From positions 62,001 through 126,000 of the forward strand of contig JAZUDI010000077.1 in assembly GCA_045639525.1 (NCBI GenBank): DNA of 64,000 nt, given 5' to 3'. This DNA comes from UBA1181 sp045639525. Lineage in GTDB: Bacteria; Bacteroidota; Bacteroidia; Bacteroidales; Paludibacteraceae. How positions within the stretch are numbered: the first letter of the stretch is position 1; every line of letters starts with the position of its first letter. This document shows positions 8,675-16,852 of the stretch, one piece after another. Under the pieces are notes generated by a model. That model was not told the DNA's origin. It was given only the letters and a program-made list of their open reading frames with translations, and did no database searches. Position numbers and translations under genes: made by a program.

Positions 8675-9748
8675 TTAGTTCACCACATTTCCCGCTTCGT
8701 CCACCTCCACAATATCGGAAAGAACCAAGTGGTCAGTTTGTAACGCGACGGTCGCCCAAGAAAGGCCGACACCAAATCCGCAACAGATGAACTGCTTTGG
8801 TTCTTTGTCAGCCACTCCTTTCAACTCCGTCACAATGGTGAGCGGAATGGATGCGGAAGATGTATTGCCATAATGGTGCATACAGGATGGCACCTTCTCA
8901 ACCGGCAATTTCAATTTTTTTGCGATCATCGAATTCATGGCCATATTGGCCTGATGCAACACCAAATAGTCGTAGGTCAAATAGTCGAAGCCGAAGTGTT
9001 CGGCCAATTTCTTTACGGATTTCGGAGCTGTGGTGATACCGAACGAAAAGACATCCATTCCCTTCATTCGGGGTTGAAGACGCGTCTTCATACCATCCTC
9101 ACAAGCCTCCAATTGGAAGGACTTGGGCGTCGTGAGGTTCCTTGTGCCTCCATCCGGAATAATGATAGCGTCGTAACCGCTGCCATCCGCACCGCAATGG
9201 AATTGGAATCCCTGCTCACCTTCGCTGAACTCAACGGCTGTAACCGTACCGGCATGGCCGAAGAGCGGAGAGATGGTCATCGGACGGACCGCCTTGGAAT
9301 CGCCCGCCATCAATAGCGCACGCTTCATGCATCCCGTGGAGAGCAACGACGCGACGGTATGCAATCCATATACCCAACCGGAACATCCCAAAGTCAAATC
9401 GATACAATAGGTTTCGTGACTCAAACCCAAGCGCTCCTGCATGATGCCAGAAGTGGCCGGAACGGTGTAGTCGCGGGATTGTGACACAAAAATGACCGCA
9501 TCGATCTCCTCGCATTTCCAATTCAAATCGGCGATCAATTTTTCAGCCGCGTGGAAACAGAGGTCAGATGTGGTTTGCGTGAAGGTGATGCGACGCTCCA
9601 ATACGCCTGTGGTCTTCACAAAATCCTCTGGCGAGTAATCCGACGATACGGCATCCTCCGGCAAAGGATGAAGGTTATTGGCCACAAAACTGGGAACGGC
9701 GGCGGAGATCCCCGCTATTCTAACATTCTTAAATTCGAAAAAAGCCAT
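8675..9748 (-). CDS. 3-oxoacyl-ACP synthase III-like enzyme (copy 2)
   Basis: This 357-residue KAS III homologue has Cys122 in LGCSGWVYG, His265 in VLHQANMA and Asn295 in HYGNTSSASIP, so it looks catalytically competent. It aligns end to end with the neighbour at 7554-8636, which indicates an old tandem duplication. The triad is intact in both. The start codon overlaps the ACP stop as TAATG, a coupling arrangement. The two copies may form a heterodimer, condense different primers, or act in successive steps. The sequence alone does not decide. Confidence 0.92.
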   Translation of the reverse strand: MAFFEFKNVRIAGISAAVPSFVANNLHPLPEDAVSSDYSPEDFVKTTGVLERRITFTQTTSDLCFHAAEKLIADLNWKCEEIDAVIFVSQSRDYTVPATSGIMQERLGLSHETYCIDLTLGCSGWVYGLHTVASLLSTGCMKRALLMAGDSKAVRPMTISPLFGHAGTVTAVEFSEGEQGFQFHCGADGSGYDAIIIPDGGTRNLTTPKSFQLEACEDGMKTRLQPRMKGMDVFSFGITTAPKSVKKLAEHFGFDYLTYDYLVLHQANMAMNSMIAKKLKLPVEKVPSCMHHYGNTSSASIPLTIVTELKGVADKEPKQFICCGFGVGLSWATVALQTDHLVLSDIVEVDEAGNVVN

Positions 9749-9987
9749 TAGATTCTTGACTTAATCACATTGTAAACATCCTCAATGGTCTCAGAGTTCT
9801 TCACATCGTCTCCCTTCAAAGCCACATCAAACTCTTCATCTACCATGGAGATCAAGGACAATGCCAAAAGAGATGACCACTCCTCCAAATCACGGAATTT
9901 AGTCTGCGCTGTCACTGTGGATGGATCGGTATCGTCCAATTGTTCTGCAAATAATGCTACAAATTCATCTAACGTTTTCATACTCAT
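9748..9987 (-). CDS. Acyl carrier protein, cluster-specific
   Basis: This small acidic protein has 79 residues and a predicted four-helix ACP layout. The phosphopantetheine Ser sits in EEWSSLLALSLISM, where the usual DSL is replaced by S-S-L, so it is a divergent specialised carrier. The start may be the ATG at 9987 or 9981. It is tightly coupled to KAS III copy 2 (TAATG overlap) and lies 9 bases after the NeuD-like gene. It should carry the acyl intermediate made by the two KAS III enzymes and the SDR. A holo-ACP synthase of Sfp type is encoded at 52464-53075, far from this cluster. Confidence 0.88.
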   Translation of the reverse strand: MSMKTLDEFVALFAEQLDDTDPSTVTAQTKFRDLEEWSSLLALSLISMVDEEFDVALKGDDVKNSETIEDVYNVIKSRI

Positions 9988-9996
9988 CTTTATTTT

Positions 9997-10632
9997 TCAA
10001 AATTCAACTATTTTGGCAGGAACACCGAATACGGTGGTTCCCTCTTTTACGTTTTTTATCACTACACTTCCTGCACCGACAACGCCACCCTCTCCCAACT
10101 TAACTTTGGGCAGAATGGTCGCATGGGGATGGATAATTGACCTTTCGCCAACCCGCGAAGCCCCTCCTATCGCCACATAGGCCTCCACTTCGCTGTATTT
10201 ACCAACGATCGCGTCATGACCTATATTACAAAAAGGATGTATGACAGAAAAATCCTCCACCTTCACATTGGCGGAAATAATCGCATAAGCACCTATGAAC
10301 AACCCCTCTCCCAATTGGGCTGTATTATTGATCACCGCATAATCGCTGATGCAAGATATGAATTTTCCGCCTTTCGAGGAAATGATATCACAATATTTTT
10401 TCCTTTGCACAGGATCTCCCAAAGCGCAAAAGAATACATCGTTCTTCTGTATCTGGTAGTTCTCAACGCTATCTACGATGGGAGGATAACCACTCAACCC
10501 ATCCAAGGCATCTTCTTTGTCGTCCAAGAACCCCTTTATCCTATATTTGAACCTATGCCACTTTTTATGGGCGAACAATTCATACGCTTCTCTGCCAAAC
10601 CCTCTCGCCCCAACAATTAATATTTGCTTCAT
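9997..10632 (-). CDS. NeuD-family sugar acyltransferase (left-handed beta-helix)
   Basis: This 211-residue protein has an N-terminal Rossmann-like part (ILIVGARGFGREAYEL) and C-terminal hexapeptide repeats. The repeats run from about residue 95 to 200 and include IGAYAIISANVKVEDFS, VIHPFCNIGHDAIVG and GAGSVVIKNVKEGTTVFG. NeuD/PglD-type enzymes transfer acetyl groups to amino-sugars or sialic acids. Because the next gene is an ACP, the donor here may be an acyl-ACP rather than acetyl-CoA; that is an inference. It would then link the acyl module to an amino-sugar made by the aminotransferase at 17936. Confidence 0.88.
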   Translation of the reverse strand: MKQILIVGARGFGREAYELFAHKKWHRFKYRIKGFLDDKEDALDGLSGYPPIVDSVENYQIQKNDVFFCALGDPVQRKKYCDIISSKGGKFISCISDYAVINNTAQLGEGLFIGAYAIISANVKVEDFSVIHPFCNIGHDAIVGKYSEVEAYVAIGGASRVGERSIIHPHATILPKVKLGEGGVVGAGSVVIKNVKEGTTVFGVPAKIVEF

Positions 10633-10669
10633 AAATTCTATTAATCAAACCAATGACCGAATCCGACCA

Positions 10670-11815
10670 TTAGTATTCAATTCCCCGTTGCTTTATCTTC
10701 TTGGTCATCAATATGTTCATCAAAATGAATAGCAGAATCACACCCAAGAAGAGGAGTGTCGGATTCACCATTGTTGACAAGATAATGCACATAGCGGTCG
10801 TGAATGCTGAGATGAAAAGGATCGTGATCATTGCGGCGTGCTGTGACATACCGAGGTTCAACAACTTATGGTGGATATGGCTCTTATCAGGCAAGAAAGG
10901 ACTGCTTCCCTTTCTAATACGATGGATAAAGACACGCACCACATCCATACATGGAATCACCAATGGACTAAACGCCAAAAAGAGCGGATGAACATCATCG
11001 AGGCAAGAACCACCTTCAATATCGATTCTTGACATGCGGAAACTCAAGAAACAAAGGATCAAACCGATGGTGAGGGAACCTGTATCTCCCATGAATATCT
11101 TACGCTGCTTCTCAGCCTTTCCAAACACATTGTAATAGAAGAACGGAATAACAGTACCTAACGTGGAGAAGGCCACCATCGCATAGGCATACTCCTTCAT
11201 TGAGAAGAATACGAAGCCATAGAATGTGAGCGCCACACCACTTAAACCAGAGGCCAAACCGTCGATTCCATCAATGAGGTTCAGCGCATTGATGATGAAG
11301 ACCACAAGAAGAATGGTAAGCACCCAGAAGACAATCTGTGGCAAGTAGTTTAGGAAGAGAAGTCCATACAAGTTGTCCACATAGAGTCCACCGAAAAGGA
11401 AGAGAAGTCCGCAGACCACTTGAACCAGGAACTTCGCACTATATTTCACACCGATCAAATCGTCCGCGATACCCACCAAATACAAGAGAATCAACGAGCA
11501 GAGACAGATCGACAATGGCAATACATTATTACCCAAGACAACCATCAATTGGTTTCTTCCCGCATGGACATCGAACACCAACATGATGAACATGGTGAAT
11601 AGGATGACCGGTTCGAATGCCAAACCACCCAAACGAGGGACGGAACTGCGGTGAATTTTTCGCTCATCCGGCTCGTCAAAAAGATTTTTACGGAAGGCGA
11701 TCAATAAGATTTGCGGGATCAAAATACCCGCAGCCACAACCGCCATCACCAATACTGAGATCATGAGGAAACGCCAATAAACAGGTTCCGACATGGTTAT
11801 AAAAAAATCTGACAT
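10670..11815 (-). CDS. WecA/MraY-like undecaprenyl-phosphate sugar-1-phosphate transferase
   Basis: This polytopic protein of 381 residues shows the family motifs in order: FDEPDERKIHRSSVPRLGG, NALNLIDGIDGLASG, the catalytic-loop FMGDTGSLTIG, and the HIHHKLLNLG motif near the C-terminus. It transfers a HexNAc-1-phosphate from a UDP-sugar to undecaprenyl phosphate at the cytoplasmic side of the membrane. This makes it the likely initiating enzyme of the pathway. It follows the UpxY-like gene with 21 bases between. The start could also be the ATG eight codons in. Confidence 0.92.
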   Translation of the reverse strand: MSDFFITMSEPVYWRFLMISVLVMAVVAAGILIPQILLIAFRKNLFDEPDERKIHRSSVPRLGGLAFEPVILFTMFIMLVFDVHAGRNQLMVVLGNNVLPLSICLCSLILLYLVGIADDLIGVKYSAKFLVQVVCGLLFLFGGLYVDNLYGLLFLNYLPQIVFWVLTILLVVFIINALNLIDGIDGLASGLSGVALTFYGFVFFSMKEYAYAMVAFSTLGTVIPFFYYNVFGKAEKQRKIFMGDTGSLTIGLILCFLSFRMSRIDIEGGSCLDDVHPLFLAFSPLVIPCMDVVRVFIHRIRKGSSPFLPDKSHIHHKLLNLGMSQHAAMITILFISAFTTAMCIILSTMVNPTLLFLGVILLFILMNILMTKKIKQRGIEY

Positions 11816-11836
11816 ACAACAAAATTTATATTCTTT

Positions 11837-12370
11837 TCAATCTTCTATTATTTCCAAAAAAGACTTAGGAATGTAGGAAGTCGCCACCACCGCAATACCC
11901 TCAATGGATACAACCAATCTCTTTCTTCCCTGAATTCGCTTCACATAACCTTCCGCACCTTTGAAAACACCATCCACTACCCTGACATGGCCTCCCACAC
12001 TAAAATCCACGCTACCATCAGGAAGAAGTTCCATTCCTCTATCCTCCGCCGACGTCACCAGTTGAAATGAGTTCATTTCCAAATCGGGAATCCTTCTCGG
12101 AAGGGATGTTTCTCGGTCGGAATACACATAAAAGGAGTCGCCAAACCGTTCCTTTAACCGAGAAAAATAGGAAGAGGGACACTTGATAAAGAGTAACGAG
12201 GCGATCAATTGCCTCTTTTCGTATACCTTCTCACCATTCTTAAATACTTCGACTGTACGCATCGGTATGTAGTGCTCGACCTGTTCCTCATCAAGCAACG
12301 TCGATAATTTCGCCACTCGATTAAAGAAAACATTCAATGCATACCAACCGAAACTTTTGTCCAGCGTCAT
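11837..12370 (-). CDS. UpxY-like NusG-family transcription antiterminator
   Basis: This 177-residue protein has an N-terminal NusG (NGN) domain starting FGWYALNVFFNRVAKLSTLL, containing VEHYIPMRTVEV and ASLLFIKC. A C-terminal KOW-type domain (VGGHVRVVDGVFKGAEGYVKRI) follows. In Bacteroides each capsule operon begins with such a gene, whose product rides on RNA polymerase to prevent premature termination in its own leader. Here it sits in the middle of the cluster, directly after the largest gap between minus-strand genes in the cluster. It may therefore mark the start of a second operon running from 12370 to the left edge. No UpxZ inhibitor gene is seen beside it. Confidence 0.88.
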   Translation of the reverse strand: MTLDKSFGWYALNVFFNRVAKLSTLLDEEQVEHYIPMRTVEVFKNGEKVYEKRQLIASLLFIKCPSSYFSRLKERFGDSFYVYSDRETSLPRRIPDLEMNSFQLVTSAEDRGMELLPDGSVDFSVGGHVRVVDGVFKGAEGYVKRIQGRKRLVVSIEGIAVVATSYIPKSFLEIIED

Positions 12371-12573
12371 AAAGTATTTTCCTTACATTACCCGAAGCTA
12401 TATACGCTTCTGTCCGGCAAAATTAAAAAAAAATAACATTTATGAATCTTTCCATCTCAAGAATTTATCAACAATAATAATATCGAATATATTAATTGAT
12501 TTTTATCATCTATATATATTCCAAAATCACATACACTCCCAATAGCCATTTGTGGCACAAATCGGCTGTAGCT
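12371..12573 (-). promoter_or_regulatory. Leader/promoter region of the UpxY-led operon
   Basis: This is a 203-bp A/T-rich gap within an otherwise packed minus-strand cluster. On the minus strand, 12425-12418 reads TAATTTTG, which fits the TAnnTTTG box, about 48 bases before the UpxY start. I see no well-spaced TTG. Between that box and the start codon lies a small stem-loop (GAAGC / GCTTC, 12394-12410), which would fall in the leader RNA. The gap and the UpxY gene together suggest a processive-antitermination leader, by analogy with Bacteroides capsule loci. Confidence 0.4.
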
Positions 12574-13638
12574 CTAATATGTCGCTTCGTATTGCTGGGC
12601 GATCTTTTTCCAGGTGTACTCCCTTTCGGCTATGACGCGCATCTCGGAACCGTCATAATCCTGATTCAAGAGAACGAGCATCTCCTCCGCATTTTTGAAG
12701 TAGCTTGCCTTCTCTTGCGTCGAGGCACGGTTATAAACACAGTCGAACGCCAAAATAGGCATTCCGAAGAACATCGCCTCTACCAAGGATGGATTGGTTC
12801 CACCCGCGCTATGACCATGGACATAGATGGAGGCATTGGAACGGATGATATAGAGGATATCCAAATCGTAGATGGCATCCAAGATATGGATGTTCGGATA
12901 TTGCGCATACTGCTTTTTCAGATGTTTCGCATAGTCGCTATGGCCCCAATTACCGATGAACACCAACTCTTTATCGCTCTTGGAGAAGGCTTCCAAGGTG
13001 ATGTGGCAGTTGTTTTCAGGCTCAATACGACAGACACACACAGCATAATTCCGCTTTTTCAAACCATACGAAGCCAATACCTGATCCACCTTCTCGTCGG
13101 CGATGGAACGGATGACATGATCGCCACCATAGGCGATCAACTGCGATGGTTTCTGGTAGGTCTCTGTGACATAATCCTGAATTCCCTTATTATCGGCAAT
13201 GACCACATCGGCGAACTTCACCGCCATCTTCTCCGAGGTGCGGAGAATCCAGCGGGCCACCTTACCCCACTTGGCGCGGCGATGCTCCAATCCATCGATG
13301 TTCACCACCAATCTGTTTTTGCTGAACAATTTCAAAATGGGCAAAAACATACATCCAGAAACACCCAATACCAAAACGGTATCGTAGCCTCGGAAGGTAC
13401 GCATCATGCAGAATATATCATAAATAATGCTTTGAAATCCATTGGCTTTCACATCCACATATTTCAAGGTACAACCCTTGTATTCGTGAATCTTATCGGG
13501 CATATCCAATCCACTGCAAAACACAGTGTAATGAATATCCGAAGAGGCGTTTTCGCCTACAATATTCTCCACCAAAGATTCGAAACCGCCATACTTTGCC
13601 GGAATTCCTTGACAACCGACAATCGCTACATTTTTCAT
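12574..13638 (-). CDS. Glycosyltransferase, DUF1972/GT4-like (rhamnosyltransferase-type)
   Basis: This protein has about 354 residues. It begins MKNVAIVGCQGIPAKYGGFESLVENIV, the hallmark of the DUF1972 N-terminal domain found in WbnK/rhamnosyltransferase-like GT-B enzymes. A Glycos_transf_1-type C-terminal half follows, with VHGHSAGGTNPSLVEAMF as the donor-binding E-containing motif. I start at the ATG at 13638, which leaves a 13-base gap to the preceding gene; the frame is open to 13677, but that part shows no homology. It should add a sugar from an NDP donor to the growing repeat unit. It is the last gene before the 203-bp gap. Confidence 0.87.
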   Translation of the reverse strand: MKNVAIVGCQGIPAKYGGFESLVENIVGENASSDIHYTVFCSGLDMPDKIHEYKGCTLKYVDVKANGFQSIIYDIFCMMRTFRGYDTVLVLGVSGCMFLPILKLFSKNRLVVNIDGLEHRRAKWGKVARWILRTSEKMAVKFADVVIADNKGIQDYVTETYQKPSQLIAYGGDHVIRSIADEKVDQVLASYGLKKRNYAVCVCRIEPENNCHITLEAFSKSDKELVFIGNWGHSDYAKHLKKQYAQYPNIHILDAIYDLDILYIIRSNASIYVHGHSAGGTNPSLVEAMFFGMPILAFDCVYNRASTQEKASYFKNAEEMLVLLNQDYDGSEMRVIAEREYTWKKIAQQYEATY

Positions 13639-13651
13639 TGAATAAATAACT

Positions 13652-14737
13652 TTAACTTTTCTTTTCCAATATCTCAACGAGTCTTGTCAACACACTTTCC
13701 TCGGAATAATCTCTCGATTTTCGGAATGAGGCAGCCGACATCGGCTCATAAACGGCATAATCTCCCAATATCGACGCAATCCGCTTTTTAATCTCCGCCA
13801 ACTCACTCACATCGATCTTATAACCATTCTCGCCACTCTCCACCAATTCGGCCACTCCACCCTTGGTAGGAACAATAACCGGCAATCCATAGGACATTGC
13901 CTCCAAAACGGTAAGCCCGAATGTCTCGACAAACTCCTTTGGATTGGAAAGATTCAGCAAGATGGAAGCCTTTTGATAGAAGGGTTGCACTTGATACTGA
14001 CGCGGATATATCGTTAAGTTATCCGGAAGAACCACGCCTTCACTCTTCATAAAACGCGCTATCGTCTCAGATTCATCATTCAATACGGCCACAAAACGAT
14101 ATGCAGGCATCTCACTGGCCAAAGTGATGAACTGCATGATTCCCTTGTACTTTTTCAAAGAGGCTACGAAAAGCACAGTTTTCAGAGAGAAGGCGCTATA
14201 AGCGTCCAGCTCCGTAGATCGCGTATAACTCTCCGGAAGGGCATTGGGCACAACACATACCTGCGTTTCTCGCTTCAAAAAGGAGCGTTGATATGCGGAG
14301 ACACAGATAATATCATCGGCGATCCACTGCATCATCTTCGCCAAACCGACATAAAATCGGCTCTTCGTCGTGGCATCCTCGTGATAATGGTAAACCACCC
14401 GTTTCCCCATCAATTTTCCGGCCAAGGCGCCTCCGATTGGCAGAATGGTATTGATGTAAAACACGACATTCTTACGAAATAGATAGCGCCAGGAGAAGAA
14501 GAACGTATATAACTGCGCATAGGTATAGCGCAACATAGTCACAATCGGATTGATCGAGAATTTGTAACTGTAATAAAACATCCTCAATCTATCGGAAGAC
14601 AATTCATCCAACACACCACCTTTGGAGGAGACGACATCCACCTGGCATCCCCGCTTCAAGAATCCATCCAGTACCATTTTCAGCACCTTCGGACTTCCAG
14701 AGTAGTCATTGAATAAATGAAACGCTACGACTTTCAT
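13652..14737 (-). CDS. Glycosyltransferase family 4
   Basis: This 361-residue GT-B fold protein has an N-terminal acceptor domain that opens MKVVAFHLFNDYSGSPKVLK. Its C-terminal donor domain carries the family 4 signature VETFGLTVLEAMSYGLPVIV, including the conserved glutamates, followed by GGVAELVESGENGY. It is a retaining glycosyltransferase predicted to work at the cytoplasmic face in repeat-unit assembly. The specific sugar is not readable. It sits in a contiguous run with the glycosyltransferase and polymerase genes on either side, with short spacers. Confidence 0.88.
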   Translation of the reverse strand: MKVVAFHLFNDYSGSPKVLKMVLDGFLKRGCQVDVVSSKGGVLDELSSDRLRMFYYSYKFSINPIVTMLRYTYAQLYTFFFSWRYLFRKNVVFYINTILPIGGALAGKLMGKRVVYHYHEDATTKSRFYVGLAKMMQWIADDIICVSAYQRSFLKRETQVCVVPNALPESYTRSTELDAYSAFSLKTVLFVASLKKYKGIMQFITLASEMPAYRFVAVLNDESETIARFMKSEGVVLPDNLTIYPRQYQVQPFYQKASILLNLSNPKEFVETFGLTVLEAMSYGLPVIVPTKGGVAELVESGENGYKIDVSELAEIKKRIASILGDYAVYEPMSAASFRKSRDYSEESVLTRLVEILEKKS

Positions 14738-14753
14738 ATCTATCTAAAAATTC

Positions 14754-15698
14754 CTATCCTCTGAAAAGGGCATAAACACTCATGATGCAATAATAAATCT
14801 TGTGCTTCAGCCGCGAACCCCGCAAGAGGGATTTCCAAACTCCATCCGCTTGAATGCGAGCCAGATATCTCTTCTGCGTCGGGTGATCCGACTTAAGTAT
14901 GTAATAACGGAAGAGCACCTCAAAACTGCGGCAAGCGGCATCATTTAGGATATCCTTATACGACGCACGGGAATCATCAATCTGTCGGTTCAACTCCTCA
15001 GCCACACACTTCATATCATGGAGTTTCTTCTCTGAAATGGATGAGGTGGTAATGGAATTGGCCCTTAAACGGTAAATATAGGCGGGGTCAGACAAATAGA
15101 CGCATCGTGTCGCCCTACTCAAAACCATAGGTGTAAAGAGGCAATCCTCGAAATAGATTCCCTCCTTGAAGGCGAAACCGTTCTCTTGTAGGAACTGTCG
15201 ATTATAGACATAAAACTGGACCGCACTGTAGGGGTAGATATAGGAGTTGACGAATACGAAACGTCCATCCGACTCCACTTGGCCCAATTGACGATCCACG
15301 ACACTCCTTTTGCCATCGATCTCCACCATTACTGTATTTAGCACAACCAAATTCGGTTGGTTGTAGGTGCGGATCATCTCCCCTATTTTATTGAGAGCAT
15401 CCCTTTCGATAAAATCATCGCTGTCCACAAACCAGACATAATCACCTTGGGCCATCGACAATCCGCGGTTTCGAGTGGCGCTCAACCCCCTATTCTCTTG
15501 GTTGTAAAGATGAAGATTCGGACAATCATGCGTGGCGATGAAACCATTGATTTTATCAAGCGTACCATCCGTCGCACCATCATTGATGACAATGATTTCA
15601 TAATCATCCTTCGAGAAGGATTGTCCTATACAACTCTCCAGGCACTCCTCCACAAATTGTTCAACATTGTAGCAAGGGATTACGATCGAAATCAACAT
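14754..15698 (-). CDS. Glycosyltransferase family 2
   Basis: This 314-residue GT-A protein shows MLISIVIPCYNVEQFVEECL at the N-terminus, INDGATDGT for nucleotide binding, and the DxD metal motif in VWFVDSDDFIE. The C-terminal third is typical of family 2 capsule glycosyltransferases (ENGFAFKEGIYFEDCLFTP). It is an inverting enzyme adding one sugar of the repeat unit. It lies 11 bases downstream of the EpsG-like polymerase gene. Confidence 0.9.
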   Translation of the reverse strand: MLISIVIPCYNVEQFVEECLESCIGQSFSKDDYEIIVINDGATDGTLDKINGFIATHDCPNLHLYNQENRGLSATRNRGLSMAQGDYVWFVDSDDFIERDALNKIGEMIRTYNQPNLVVLNTVMVEIDGKRSVVDRQLGQVESDGRFVFVNSYIYPYSAVQFYVYNRQFLQENGFAFKEGIYFEDCLFTPMVLSRATRCVYLSDPAYIYRLRANSITTSSISEKKLHDMKCVAEELNRQIDDSRASYKDILNDAACRSFEVLFRYYILKSDHPTQKRYLARIQADGVWKSLLRGSRLKHKIYYCIMSVYALFRG

Positions 15699-15709
15699 AG
15701 AGCTTAACT

Positions 15710-16822
15710 TTACTTAAACGATGATGTAGTCGGGAAAGTCTCGAATTCCACAAACTGATATGGTGCGCACCGAGAGGCTTTATTGTTAATAGCCCAAAGG
15801 AACAGAAGGAACGTCAACCCGGAGACCATCAACATCGGCACCTTGTAATTCATTCCCTTCATTTTGGAGAATTCATACATCAAGAAAGCATATATCACGA
15901 TTCTGAAGGGAAGGAAATACATATTCACACGGTCGAAATAGGTTCCACCGATACTATTGTTGAGGACAATACCTATGAAATACAATTTATAATAATATTC
16001 ATAACCGACATTTTCATGCAACTTTTTCATCTTGGGATAAAAATAGATGCAGATGGAATCGATCGCTAACCAAATGAAGGTAGCGATACCCAAAGAATTC
16101 TTGGAGTTGGCAAAATCGAGCTTTTGCAAAACCGTGTTGTTACCTTCACTGGTTTCTGAACCAATAAGATCCGCCAAAAAGGCGATCTGCGAGAAAAGGA
16201 ACATCTTAATCACGGTACCCAATAGGAACGAAGCGAACAAAATGACATACTGGTATTTTCTGTCATCCTTCACATTCAACGGAAGAAGGAAGTAGAATGC
16301 GATCAACGGGAAGGCCGTTTTATGAAACAGAATCGCCAATACAATACAAATCATATAGGGTACCATTTTTCGTTCCTGGACAAAGCGAACGGAAAAGAGG
16401 AAAAAGCAAAAAGCGAGGCTCTGACGCAGCACATTGTCCCAGATAAATAGTTCCAACGTCGTAAAAAGGAAATAGAGGGACCACGGCAAAACGAACTTGA
16501 ACTTATCCTGCGCCTTTGAAAACAGGAAAATCATCAAAAAGGCGCATAACAAGAAGACGGTACAATAATGGAAATCCAATGATTTAAAAAGGATATTAAT
16601 AAGCGCATATCCCTTTTCCATCTTCGGGAAGAGCGAATTATTGTAAAAGTAATTCTTATAAGACATGTAATCGTCTCCAACATCGTAGCGCAATCCAATC
16701 ACCAATGTGAAGATAATCACAAGCGCATAGAGGAAAGCTCGTTTATTGGTCTTGCTATATTGATAGGCTAAAAACGTCAATACAACAATAAGCAATATGT
16801 AAATATAATAGGCGAGAAACAT
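15710..16822 (-). CDS. EpsG/Wzy-like polysaccharide polymerase
   Basis: This hydrophobic protein has 370 residues and about ten membrane segments. Near the N-terminus, IGLRYDVGDDYMSYKNYF matches the EpsG family signature, and SYLFR/FHKTA-like loops (ILFHKTAFPLIAFY) are also typical. EpsG-like proteins polymerise repeat units in the periplasm, so this is the probable Wzy of the cluster. It sits between two glycosyltransferase genes. No second Wzy candidate is visible in the window, although there are two flippases and two export pairs. Confidence 0.85.
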   Translation of the reverse strand: MFLAYYIYILLIVVLTFLAYQYSKTNKRAFLYALVIIFTLVIGLRYDVGDDYMSYKNYFYNNSLFPKMEKGYALINILFKSLDFHYCTVFLLCAFLMIFLFSKAQDKFKFVLPWSLYFLFTTLELFIWDNVLRQSLAFCFFLFSVRFVQERKMVPYMICIVLAILFHKTAFPLIAFYFLLPLNVKDDRKYQYVILFASFLLGTVIKMFLFSQIAFLADLIGSETSEGNNTVLQKLDFANSKNSLGIATFIWLAIDSICIYFYPKMKKLHENVGYEYYYKLYFIGIVLNNSIGGTYFDRVNMYFLPFRIVIYAFLMYEFSKMKGMNYKVPMLMVSGLTFLLFLWAINNKASRCAPYQFVEFETFPTTSSFK

Positions 16823-16852
16823 GCTATAAAAATACTATCTTCTATTCGACAA

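Noticed and set aside
12484..12521. 8-bp inverted repeat GAATATAT/ATATATTC upstream of the UpxY-like gene as an invertible promoter
   Set aside because: It consists almost only of A and T, and such pairs are expected by chance here. It is also shorter than known inversion sites.
12496..13641. 381-codon plus-strand frame opposite the DUF1972 glycosyltransferase
   Set aside because: It mirrors the real minus-strand gene, shows no family motif and has a composition typical of antisense shadows.
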